Both the position numbers and the translations under genes were made by a program. From positions 124,001 through 188,000 of the forward strand of contig CAVQCN010000001.1 of NCBI GenBank assembly GCA_963711035.1: a stretch of DNA of 64,000 nt, given 5' to 3'. A model generated the notes under the pieces. That model was not told the origin of the DNA. It made no database searches and saw only the letters and a program-made list of their open reading frames with translations. Within the stretch, counting starts at the first letter, position 1. Every line of letters begins with the position of its first letter. Below, piece after piece: positions 54,375 to 62,594 of the stretch. Source of the DNA: WHTK01 sp963711035. GTDB lineage: Bacteria; Chloroflexota; Dehalococcoidia; DSTF01; WHTK01.

Positions 54375-54929
54375 CTAGGCCTCGACCTTCTCCTTGTGCC
54401 TGTGTCGCAGGTCTTTGATGCCGCCCACCAGCTCACGCAGCTCCATGCCCACGATCAGCGCCGCGGGCAGGCCGATGAGCAGGAAGAAGGCGAACTTGTT
54501 ATGCAGGCTGTTGACCAGGAGGCCGACCTTCGGCACGTGGTAGATGACGCGGCCCACGACCTGGTCCGGCGTCACGATCCACCCATCGGGCGCGTTGTTG
54601 GCGTCGCCCTGGGTGCGGTAGGCAATGGTGCCGTCCTCGTAGGCGTTGGCCTGCACGATGCGGTGGGTGACGAGCAGGTCCGGGTTGTCGCTGGAGCGGA
54701 AGGTGATCACGTCGCCGGTGTGCAGGAGGGTCCGGCTGCCTACCGGCTCCACCACGATGGCGGAACCGGTAGGCATCGTCGGACTCATGCTTCCGCTGCG
54801 CAGGATCCCGTAGCGCCAGCCCGTGAAGCGGGGCGCGAGCAAGACCGCGATCACGGCGAGCACGACGAGACAGAGGACAGCATTGCTGCCCCAGTCGAGC
54901 ACTCGAACCGCGATCTGGCGCTTGCTCAT
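54375..54929 (-). CDS. sipW: SipW-type signal peptidase I
   Basis: A 184-residue membrane peptidase of the ER/SipW class. An N-terminal helix (about residues 16-33) precedes the catalytic Ser47 in RSGSMSPTM and His89 in LVTHRIV; a His replaces the Lys used by ordinary bacterial signal peptidases. RTQGDANNAPDGWIV supplies the conserved GDxN and aspartate. A second helix lies near the C-terminus (FFLLIGLPAALIVGMEL). SipW enzymes release TasA and related fibre proteins carrying an AYFSD motif. Genes of that type sit on both sides, 13 and 3 bases away. Confidence 0.93.
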   Translation of the reverse strand: MSKRQIAVRVLDWGSNAVLCLVVLAVIAVLLAPRFTGWRYGILRSGSMSPTMPTGSAIVVEPVGSRTLLHTGDVITFRSSDNPDLLVTHRIVQANAYEDGTIAYRTQGDANNAPDGWIVTPDQVVGRVIYHVPKVGLLVNSLHNKFAFFLLIGLPAALIVGMELRELVGGIKDLRHRHKEKVEA

Positions 54930-54942
54930 TGACTAGCCAGCG

Positions 54943-55670
54943 CTAGCTGCAACCCGAGGGTGCGCCCGCCGTGGTGCCCGCTCCGTGTTGGACCAAGTCA
55001 AACGTGAAGTCGACCTGAACACTGTCGCTCTGTGCGTCGTTCATAACGAGATCTGAGTCGAGATCGAGCGTTAGCGTGTAGCTGTCCGCGGTGCTGTTGG
55101 TATCGCTCGCCGTGAGCTCAGCAACCTCGTGACAGGACGCCAGGCTCGTCAACGGCTGATTCAATGCGGCTGCACACGGTGAAGTCGAGACCAGACGTGA
55201 CCGTGTCAGTACAGGTGGAGACCGTCAGCTCCCCTCCCAACTCCCCGTCGCCTACGCCCGGATTGGCACAGCTTGCATCCGGTGTAGCCTCGGGCTCGTT
55301 ACACCCGTGTCTCATTCTCATTGTTGACAGCGATGGTGAGGTAGAGGTCTCCTGGGAGGCTGCCCGAGTTCGTGACCGTAAGTTCGCAGTGGTTGCCACC
55401 GCCGCTTGCGTCGTTGGTTACTCCAGACCCCTGTCCCGCCGTCGGCGTGTCGAACGTAACGTCGTTCGGGGTAGCCAGCACATCCGGCGCGAGGTTGCCG
55501 ATGTCGCAATGAGCAATGCGCACTGTTGTCCGGGCGTCAGGTCCAGCGTGCCGGCCGTGAAGGTGTTGCCATGTAGAAGTCTCCGTGTCGCTGAAGTAGG
55601 CGCCGCTGCCGAGCGAGAAGAGCCCCGCCACTACGCCAATGATCAGCAAGGGAAATAAGATCCTGCGCAT
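54943..55670 (-). pseudogene. TasA-like SipW substrate, frameshifted
   Basis: A secreted protein of about 240 residues when read across roughly four frame changes (near 55570, 55525, 55305 and 55165). The signal region MRRILFPLLIIGVVAGLFSL and GAYFSDTETS match the SipW substrate signal. GNTFTAGTLDLTPG follows, the hallmark of TasA/CalY proteins, then CDIGNLAPD, CELTVTNSGSLPGDLYLTIA, the middle piece LTVSTCTDTVTSGLDFTVCS and the end DSVQVDFTFDLVQ. TasA polymerises into extracellular fibres in Bacillus. The segments are in the expected order, so either recent decay or sequence errors explain the breaks. Confidence 0.7.
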
Positions 55671-55751
55671 TCCTTGCGTCTCCTAGGTTGTTAATTCGTG
55701 TTGTGAACGACGAAGTTGCCTGTCTAACGCTTCGCTATCGCATCACCCCCT

Positions 55752-56644
55752 TTACGTACCCGGCGTCTTCGCCGTGAACGTGAACGTGCCGTCTACCGTC
55801 TTGCCCTGGTACTGGTTGCCCGCGTCCCAGGGCAGAAGAATCTCCATGCACAGCACCTGGCTCTGGCCGGCAGCCAGGACCAGGTCGCCGGTCGCCTCCA
55901 ACACGGACGGATCGCCCACCTTGTTGCCGTCGGTAAAGCTGCCGTCGTAGACGACGCCCGTCGTAGCCAGCAAATCGTGGCCGGCCACGGGCGCGCCGGG
56001 GAAACTGCAGGTGGTGCCGGAGCGCTGGAAGATGCGGAAGTGCAGCTCCTGGCCGAAGGCGCTATCGCCGTCCGTGGTCAGCGCCACCGAGTAGCGGAAG
56101 TCGCTGCCGCCCGTGTTGGACACGAGCACGCCGCCGGTGGCGTAGGAGCCGGGCGCCAGAACGCCGTCGAAGGTCAGGATGGGCGGGCCGGGCGGGTTGG
56201 TGCCGGGGGTCGGCGTGACGCTGCCTTCGGCGGTGGCGGTCTCCGTAACCAGTGCCTCCGTCGTGGCGATTGGGAGGGGCGTGTCCGAGGCGTTGGGGAC
56301 CGCGGTGGGTGTCTCCGGCCCCGGCGATCCCGGTGGGACCGGCGAGCCGTTGTCCCCGTTGTCCGAAGGCAGCGATCGCCTTGCGCGCTGAGGACCTCCG
56401 TGAGAAGCGGCGTTTGGCGTTCGACGCCGGCGAAGTTGCGCGGCGTCGGCGAAGATGCGGCACTGCCCTCGGTCGGGTTGACCGTCACGTCCACGTTGCT
56501 CGTCGCGATCGAGGTCAGCTTGCCTTCCTTTGGCTGGGCACGCGTCGCGCAGTAGGCGCTGATCAGCAGCGCGAGCAACGCCAGGCTTATCAGGCTGGCG
56601 AGGATGCGCTGCCGGCGCCGATCCTGCTGCTCTCGCTGGATCAC
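55752..56644 (-). CDS. Secreted TasA-like protein with Thr/Pro linker, one frameshift
   Basis: About 297 residues if one missing base near 56370-56385 is restored. The N-terminus (MIQREQQDRRRQR, then a hydrophobic core ending ISAYCATRAQ) is a membrane anchor or signal without the AYFSD motif. A linker rich in Pro, Thr and Gly (ETPTAVPNASDTPLPIATTE) leads to a beta domain: LAPGSYATGGVLVSNTGGSD, FRIFQRSGTTC, and the end KTVDGTFTFTAKTPGT, which resembles the TasA/CalY core. Its ATG overlaps the fecR-type stop as ATGA. It is the third gene of the cyclase operon. Confidence 0.72.
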
Positions 56645-58017
56645 CGGCGGCTCCTCAGTCTCAGCGACGCACCCACGGAAAGCAGCACGAAGGCGGCAAA
56701 GCTCAGCAGCAACAGCCCCGGACCGACGTCGAAGCCCTGCTTGATCGGCTTGATGTCGATCGAGGGGTAGCCGATTGGCGTCGCCGTGGGCGTAGGCGTC
56801 ATAGTCTCGGTTGCGGTCGCCGTTGCGGTAGGCGTCACCGTGGCCGTCGGCGTGGCAGTCTGGGTGGGCAAAGGCGTGCTCGTGGGCAGCGGCGTGGCGG
56901 TGGGTTTCGGCGTGGCCTGCGCGGCGAGCACGTCAGAGGTGCACGGGCTCTGCAGCCCCACACCGAGGGACAGGTCGGGCTGACACGTGGACTGGAAGGG
57001 GCCTGTCATGGCGCCGCTGGCAAGGTTGCCGTCCGCGTCGTTCTGCACGGTCAGCGCGTAGTAGGTGAGGTCGCCGGGGTTGAGCTGGCCGTTGGCGACG
57101 TAACCGAAGACGCTGTTAGCGCCGGCATAGCCGACGGCCTGAACCGAGAAGCTGCCGCTGTCGCCGTACGGGATGACGTAGGCGACGTAGTCGCCCGCAG
57201 CCGGCGACAGCAACCGCACCTCCTGGGGTGATGTTTGCGGTCCGCTGGCAAGCGATAGCGGGATCAGCGACACGCTGCGACTGGCAGAAGAGGCGCCGGA
57301 CGCCAGGCCGGTCTGCTCGTGGTAGATCAGCAGCGAGCCTGCGCCCGTCAGTCTGAAATCGATCTCGTTCGGCAAGACGGCCTGCTGCACGTTGAGCGAG
57401 GTGTCGTTCTTGCCGACGCTCACCATCTGGCCGGCATCGATCGTGGCGCTCCCCGCCGTGTCGGAGCTGAAGTCAGCGCTGCCGTCCAGGACCACGACGT
57501 CGACAACGTCCTGACCGTTCGCATCCTGGCCAACGCCAACGCGCAGCAGGGCGCCATCGCGGACGGAGATGACACCGTTCGGTGTTTCGATCTGGTGCTC
57601 GCCGCCACCGCCGGCGATGGATGAGAACTGGCTCCAGGAAGTACCAAAGCTCTGACTGAACCGGTTCACGAGTCCACCGCTGCGAGTCGGCGGCAGAATC
57701 GTTATCTGACTATTGGGATCGAGGATGAGATTGCTGTTGTCGAGGAACGTGACTTCGCCACGGCCGGAGTCGGCCGTACGGACCTTGTCGCCGGTGACGA
57801 GCAGCTGATCTTGCTGCGCCTGGTTGAAGGTCGTCGAACCGACCGGCCCCACCTCGACCAACGTCTTTACGGTCGAGAGAACAGCGCCTGTGGTCGGCAG
57901 CGGCGCATTGGCGAAAAAGACCAGACGCAAGCCGAGGAAAAACGGCACGACGATGAGGCCGGCGATGATGGCCCCGAACAGGTGCCCAGGCGAGAAGACG
58001 CGCGCCAATACATTCAT
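56641..58017 (-). CDS. FecR-domain membrane protein with Thr/Pro stalk
   Basis: A 458-residue protein: an N-terminal membrane helix (residues about 12-36), a FecR domain (about 60-215) with LLVTGDKVRTADSGRGEVTF, NLILDPNSQITI and ETPNGVISVRDGALLRV, and a second beta domain with GDYVAYVIPYGDSGSF. A low-complexity stalk of PTATPLPTSTPLP type (about residues 368-420) follows, then a C-terminal hydrophobic helix and a basic end (LRLRSRR). FecR domains relay envelope signals or bind glycans/peptidoglycan; here there is no sigma factor. The ATG overlaps the cyclase stop (TGATG), so the two are probably made together. Confidence 0.85.
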   Translation of the reverse strand: MNVLARVFSPGHLFGAIIAGLIVVPFFLGLRLVFFANAPLPTTGAVLSTVKTLVEVGPVGSTTFNQAQQDQLLVTGDKVRTADSGRGEVTFLDNSNLILDPNSQITILPPTRSGGLVNRFSQSFGTSWSQFSSIAGGGGEHQIETPNGVISVRDGALLRVGVGQDANGQDVVDVVVLDGSADFSSDTAGSATIDAGQMVSVGKNDTSLNVQQAVLPNEIDFRLTGAGSLLIYHEQTGLASGASSASRSVSLIPLSLASGPQTSPQEVRLLSPAAGDYVAYVIPYGDSGSFSVQAVGYAGANSVFGYVANGQLNPGDLTYYALTVQNDADGNLASGAMTGPFQSTCQPDLSLGVGLQSPCTSDVLAAQATPKPTATPLPTSTPLPTQTATPTATVTPTATATATETMTPTPTATPIGYPSIDIKPIKQGFDVGPGLLLLSFAAFVLLSVGASLRLRSRR

Positions 58018-59894
58018 CAGGTGGCTGGCGCTTCTTCTACGACCTGGCCGCTCCCAGCCACACGGTCCACTGTCAGGACACGATAGGCTTCGACGGGCTG
58101 GCTGCGGCCTTTCAGCGTCTGCGGCCCCAGGCTCGTGACTTCGAGCGCGTCACCGGCCAGCTCGAGAGTGCGCTCGCCGATCCAGACCTCGCCGCCGCCC
58201 GCCGCGCCGCAGAGACGCGAGGCCACGTTCACGGCGTCACCCATCACGGTGTACTCGAGACGGCCCGCCGAGCCGACGTTGCCGGCAACGACGTCGCCGC
58301 TGTTGATGCCAAAACCGAAGCGCGCACTCGGCTCCTGCTCCAGCCAGAGACCGCGCCGTTCCATCTCATCCAGGGCGTCGAGGGCGGCCCGACAGGCCTT
58401 CAGGGCGTGGTCCGGCGTGCTTCGCGGTGCGTTCCAGATCGCCATCACCATGTCGCCGCCGAACTTGTTGACGATGCCTTCCTGCCGGACGATGCTCTCG
58501 ATCATCGCGTCGAAGGCCCGGTTGAGGAACTGGACCACCTCATCCGGCGGCAGGCGCTCGGAGATGCCGGTGAAGCCGCGGAGGTCGGCGAAGAGGACGG
58601 TGACCTCTCGCAGGGTGCCGCCCAGCTCGAGTTCGCCGCGGTCGGCCGAATCGACCAGCTCCTGCACGATCTCAGGCGACGCCAGCTTGCCGAACAGGTC
58701 GCCCAGGTCACGCCGGTCAGCCCTCTCCATGGTCACTCGGTGCGCCAGGCCGGCCAGGAAGACGGATGACAGCACCACGGCCGGATACACCAGGTTCATG
58801 ATCAGCTTCTGATCGCTGTTGAACAGCGCGATGGCCATCAGGTAAGTGACCAGCGCCACCAGGACGAGCAAAAGCAGGGTCAGCCGTACATTCAAACGAG
58901 GGATGGCGAACATCATTACGGCGGCCAGCGGCAGCAGGCTCAGCACGATCTGGAAACGGTTCGCCTCCCGGATAAAGACGCCGTCCTGCAGGCTCTGTAG
59001 CACGTTGCCCAGTACGACCACGGACTCAGCCTGCGACTCCGTTGGGATCGGGATCTGGCCAGAGCTGCCCGTGGCCGTGAGGCCAATGAGCACCGTCTTG
59101 CCGCGCACCGCTTCGGGCGGGAAATTGCCCGAGATGATGTCGCCGTAGGAAATGCGGTTGAACGTCTCCAGACGCGACGAGAAGTCGGGCCGGAAGGCGC
59201 CGCTGCTGTCGACGGGCACCGACTGGCTCAGGATCTGCACCTTGCCGTCGTGTGCGGTGAGATCGGGCACGGCGCGCTGCGTCTGCGCGAATAGGGCGGC
59301 GACCGCCAGCGCCGGGTACGACTGCCCATCGGCGCCGTCGACCTTGACGGGCACGCGGCGCAGCACGCCATCCGTGTCCTGAGGATAGTTCACGTGGCCG
59401 ATCTGCGCCGCCGCGCTCTTCAAGGGTTCTGGCGGCTGCAAGAAGGTCTGGAAGGTGTACTTCTCCGCGTCGCTCTGGCCCAGAGCCTGAACGCCCGCCG
59501 CAGGTAGTACGACATTACCCGCGTCCTTGAACGCCGTAGCCAGCTGCTCGTCGTCCGCGGACGGGTCGACGAATAGCAGGTCGAAGACGATGACGCGAGC
59601 TCCCGCCGCCTTCAGGTGCTCGACCGCGTCGGCGTGCAGCGTGCGAGACCAGCTGGCAAGACCTCCGTACGTCGCGAGCGTCTGGTCGTCGATCTGGGCG
59701 ATGACGATGTTGTCGGGAGCGTTGCCGCGCTGGTACAGCGTGTCGGAGAGGCTCCACTGCAGCTGCTGGAAGGGCTGGAAGATAACCAGACCGCCACCAA
59801 TGACCAGCGCCGTCGCGAAGACCAGCAGCGTGCTGGCCCGAACGCGGCCCTGGCGGTTGCTACCACCCCTGAGGAACTGTCGCAGAAATGCCAC
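58017..59894 (-). CDS. CHASE2-domain class III adenylate cyclase
   Basis: A 625-residue membrane cyclase. One helix (about residues 22-40) leads to an extracytoplasmic CHASE2 domain (IVIAQIDDQTLATYG, VIVFDLLFVDPSADD, GKTVLIGLTATGSS), then three helices (about 320-400) and a class III catalytic domain. Metal aspartates are in VLFADLRGFTGISE and KFGGDMVMAIW; the transition-state region is GDAVNVASRLCGAA. The conserved lysine before GGD favours ATP as substrate. The GTG at 59894 has AGGGA upstream. It heads the operon cyclase, FecR protein, TasA-like, TasA-like, sipW, secreted protein. Confidence 0.92.
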   Translation of the reverse strand: MAFLRQFLRGGSNRQGRVRASTLLVFATALVIGGGLVIFQPFQQLQWSLSDTLYQRGNAPDNIVIAQIDDQTLATYGGLASWSRTLHADAVEHLKAAGARVIVFDLLFVDPSADDEQLATAFKDAGNVVLPAAGVQALGQSDAEKYTFQTFLQPPEPLKSAAAQIGHVNYPQDTDGVLRRVPVKVDGADGQSYPALAVAALFAQTQRAVPDLTAHDGKVQILSQSVPVDSSGAFRPDFSSRLETFNRISYGDIISGNFPPEAVRGKTVLIGLTATGSSGQIPIPTESQAESVVVLGNVLQSLQDGVFIREANRFQIVLSLLPLAAVMMFAIPRLNVRLTLLLLVLVALVTYLMAIALFNSDQKLIMNLVYPAVVLSSVFLAGLAHRVTMERADRRDLGDLFGKLASPEIVQELVDSADRGELELGGTLREVTVLFADLRGFTGISERLPPDEVVQFLNRAFDAMIESIVRQEGIVNKFGGDMVMAIWNAPRSTPDHALKACRAALDALDEMERRGLWLEQEPSARFGFGINSGDVVAGNVGSAGRLEYTVMGDAVNVASRLCGAAGGGEVWIGERTLELAGDALEVTSLGPQTLKGRSQPVEAYRVLTVDRVAGSGQVVEEAPAT

Positions 59895-60150
59895 TGTGAT
59901 CCCTACAGTGCCCCGCCCACCCTGGCGCTTTCCAACTTAGCCCCTCAACCAGCGCGCCTGCGCCGCTCGAGGCCCTCGAGCCCGTGGGCACCTCGCCGCC
60001 GAGCGAGATACCCGAATCTTCAGCATCTACTGATCCTCGCCGCAAGGTCAAACATACGTTACGTCGAGAAGACGCCGGAGGATGAATAATTAATCACCTC
60101 TTCATCTGCGTCAAGCGCGCGCGAACACCGGCTCTTCTTGAAACGCAAAG

Positions 60151-61974
60151 TCAGGTAGCGAGAGCCGATATCTCACGGTTCGCCTGCCGCAGACGCGACG
60201 CCAGGTCCCGCGCCATCGTCTCGAACAGCTTGCCGCGAATGTCGAGCCCGTCCTCGTTCTCGAGAATGCTGTCCGGGTTGAACGTGTAGCAGACCAGCGC
60301 GGTCTCGCTGTCGATATCCGCCGTACGCGGCTGGCGGCCGAGCAGGGCGAGCTCGCCGAACGTCGTTCCGGAGCCAAGCGTTGCCACGCGGTGGCGGCCG
60401 CCGTTGTCGAGCCGAACGCTCACTCCGGCGACGCCGCTCGTGATCATGAAGACGTCACCGGAGTCGTCGCCCTGCGAGACGATGCGCTCGCCAGGACCGT
60501 AGACACGACGCTGCGTGAGCCGGCCGAACGCCTCCAACTCCTGCGGCGTCAGCGCGGCGATGAACGGATGATGCGAGAGCGGCAGCTCCTCCTGGGCGCC
60601 GAATGTGTTCTCGCGGGCGAGGATCTGGTCCTCGCAGTGCTCCAGGGCGAGGTCGGTAGTTTGGAAGAAGATGTCGCGGCTGTCGGGGTAGAGCTCGCGC
60701 TCCAGAGCCTGGCGCCATTGATGGCCGGCCGGGAGCTCGCTAAACAACACCTCGCCTCCGTCGGCCACAGCCTCCCGGCTGAAATGCGCGAAGAGGCGCG
60801 GCACCGCCGGGTCCATGGCATCGACGCGCTTGAAATCGAAGACGATCGTCCTGTCCTCGCCACCGAGCGCCGCCGCCTCGTGGAAGATGACCTCCGCGTT
60901 GCTGAAGACGACGGGGCCCTGCAGCTGCACCAGCTTCACGTCGTCGCCGTGCTTGCGTATGAGCTCCACCTCTTCGACGCGTCGCTGGCGCTTTGATGAG
61001 AGCTCACCCAGCGAATGGACGGCACGGATCACGGAGGATGGGCTGATCGGCGGGCGCAGCAGGTGCAGGCCAAGGTCGCGCGACAGCGTCTCGCAGACGG
61101 CCACGCCGCGCACGCTGTTGCCGAAGCGGTCCAACCGAGGCGAGAAGACGCTGATGCCGAGCTGGCCCGGCAGCACGGCGATGACGCCGCCGCCAACGCC
61201 GCTCTTGGCAGGCAGGCCGACGCGGTAGACCCAGGAGCCCGCCGCGTCGTACATGCCGCAGGTGCTCATCACACTCAGCACGCGTTCGACGTTGGCGCTC
61301 GAAACCGCTATGTCCCCCGTGATCGGGTTGCAGCCGTTGTTGGCCAGCGTCGCCGCCATCACGGCCAGGTCGTCGCCGGTGACCAGCAGCGAGCACTGGG
61401 TGAAGTAGAGGTCGAGGACGTCATCGACGTTCTCGGTGAGGATACCGGCGTTGCGCAGCATGTGGCCGATGGCCCGGTTGCGGTGTCCCGTCTCCTTCTC
61501 CGACTCGAAGACCTTGTGGTCAATGGACACCTCGTGGCCAACGTAGTGCGCGAACATCGTTAGCATGCGGATCAGCCGCTCGTGCTGATTCGGACCCTGG
61601 ATCAGCGACGTGGACGTGATGGCGCCGGCGTTGATCAGCGGGTTGCGCGGCCGGCCGGTGCCCGGCTCCAGGCTGATGGCGTTGAACGCCTCGCCGCTGG
61701 GCTCGACGTCGACCTTCTCCAGCACGCGGTCTACGCCCAGGTCATCGAGGGCAAGACCGTAGACGAAGGGCTTGGAGATGGACTGGATCGTGAACGGGAC
61801 GGCAGAGTCGCCGACGTGATAGAGGTGGCCGTTGGTCGTGACCAGCGAGATCGAGAAGTGCTCCGGCTTGGCCTTGGCCAACTCCGGGATGTAGCTGGCG
61901 ACCTCACCTTCCTCGAGACCGACGGTCTCGTCGTAGACGTCACGCAAAACCTTCTCGAGAGGGCTCTCGAACAT
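60151..61974 (-). CDS. glsA: Glutaminase A fused to STAS and cyclic-nucleotide-binding domains
   Basis: A 607-residue cytoplasmic enzyme. Residues 1-310 form a serine-dependent glutaminase (Ser65 and Lys68 in FTIQSISKPF, NPLINAGAI, PAKSGVGGGVIAVLPGQLG). Residues about 340-450 are a STAS domain (VKLVQLQGPVVFSNAE, IVFDFKRVDAMDP). Residues about 480-600 are a cNMP-binding domain with GERIVSQGDDSGDVFMI and the cassette FGELALLGRQPRTAD, arginine present. Glutaminase hydrolyses glutamine to glutamate and ammonia; the fusion suggests control by cAMP. The frame opens at a GTG at 62004; I start at the ATG at 61974, where homology begins. Neither has a clear ribosome site. Confidence 0.92.
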   Translation of the reverse strand: MFESPLEKVLRDVYDETVGLEEGEVASYIPELAKAKPEHFSISLVTTNGHLYHVGDSAVPFTIQSISKPFVYGLALDDLGVDRVLEKVDVEPSGEAFNAISLEPGTGRPRNPLINAGAITSTSLIQGPNQHERLIRMLTMFAHYVGHEVSIDHKVFESEKETGHRNRAIGHMLRNAGILTENVDDVLDLYFTQCSLLVTGDDLAVMAATLANNGCNPITGDIAVSSANVERVLSVMSTCGMYDAAGSWVYRVGLPAKSGVGGGVIAVLPGQLGISVFSPRLDRFGNSVRGVAVCETLSRDLGLHLLRPPISPSSVIRAVHSLGELSSKRQRRVEEVELIRKHGDDVKLVQLQGPVVFSNAEVIFHEAAALGGEDRTIVFDFKRVDAMDPAVPRLFAHFSREAVADGGEVLFSELPAGHQWRQALERELYPDSRDIFFQTTDLALEHCEDQILARENTFGAQEELPLSHHPFIAALTPQELEAFGRLTQRRVYGPGERIVSQGDDSGDVFMITSGVAGVSVRLDNGGRHRVATLGSGTTFGELALLGRQPRTADIDSETALVCYTFNPDSILENEDGLDIRGKLFETMARDLASRLRQANREISALAT

Positions 61975-62072
61975 GGCGCCAAGAATACGGCCGCGATGTT
62001 TCACGCGGGTTTCAATCAGATTTCTATCGGCTAAGTAGGGAATATTTTTTCAGAAGAGCCGTAGCGAGGCGT

Positions 62073-62454
62073 CTAGCTCAACGCCGAGAGCCGGTCGTTC
62101 ATGGCCGAGAGGCGGTCGGCGATGAGGCGCATGAAGGCGCGCGCCAGGAACGGGTTCATGCTCAGGACGCGGTCGAAGCGCGCCCGGTCGACGGCGACGA
62201 CGGTGGTCTCCTCCCGCGCGACGGCGCTGGCGCTACGCACCAGGCGTCCGGTCAGCGCCATCTCACCAAAGGCGCCGCCAGGCTCCACCGAGTCGAGGAG
62301 AAGCTCGCCCTTCAGCAGATCGACCGCCGCCCGTGCGCACGACGTAGAGACATTCGCCGGTGTCGCCCTCGCGGAAGATATCGGCGCCAGCAGGATACGT
62401 CTCGTAGTCGTCGCTGTTGCGAGTGAATATCGCGAAGACGCCATCCTCTGCCAT
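62073..62454 (-). CDS. Stand-alone cyclic-nucleotide-binding domain protein, one frameshift
   Basis: About 126 residues after removing one extra base near 62330. The first part reads MAEDGVFAIF, YPAGADIFREGDTGECLYVV; the second, LLKGELLLDSVEPGGAFGEM with ALTGRLVRSASAVA, the phosphate-binding cassette with its arginine. A C-terminal helix (FLARAFMRLIADRLSAMNDR) completes the cNMP domain. There is no output domain, so it would act by protein contact. GGAGG lies eight bases before the ATG. It sits directly upstream of the glutaminase fusion, on the same strand. Confidence 0.75.
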
Positions 62455-62594
62455 TACGGATCCTCCGGTGGGTTGGTGCTCGAACACGGCATTGTAGGAG
62501 CCACCCCATTAACGGGACGTTAACGCCGGTAAAGGGCAGGTTAAGGCAAGCCTCTGGAGGCACCCAGGCGGCCAGGTATCAGACGCTATTCCGC

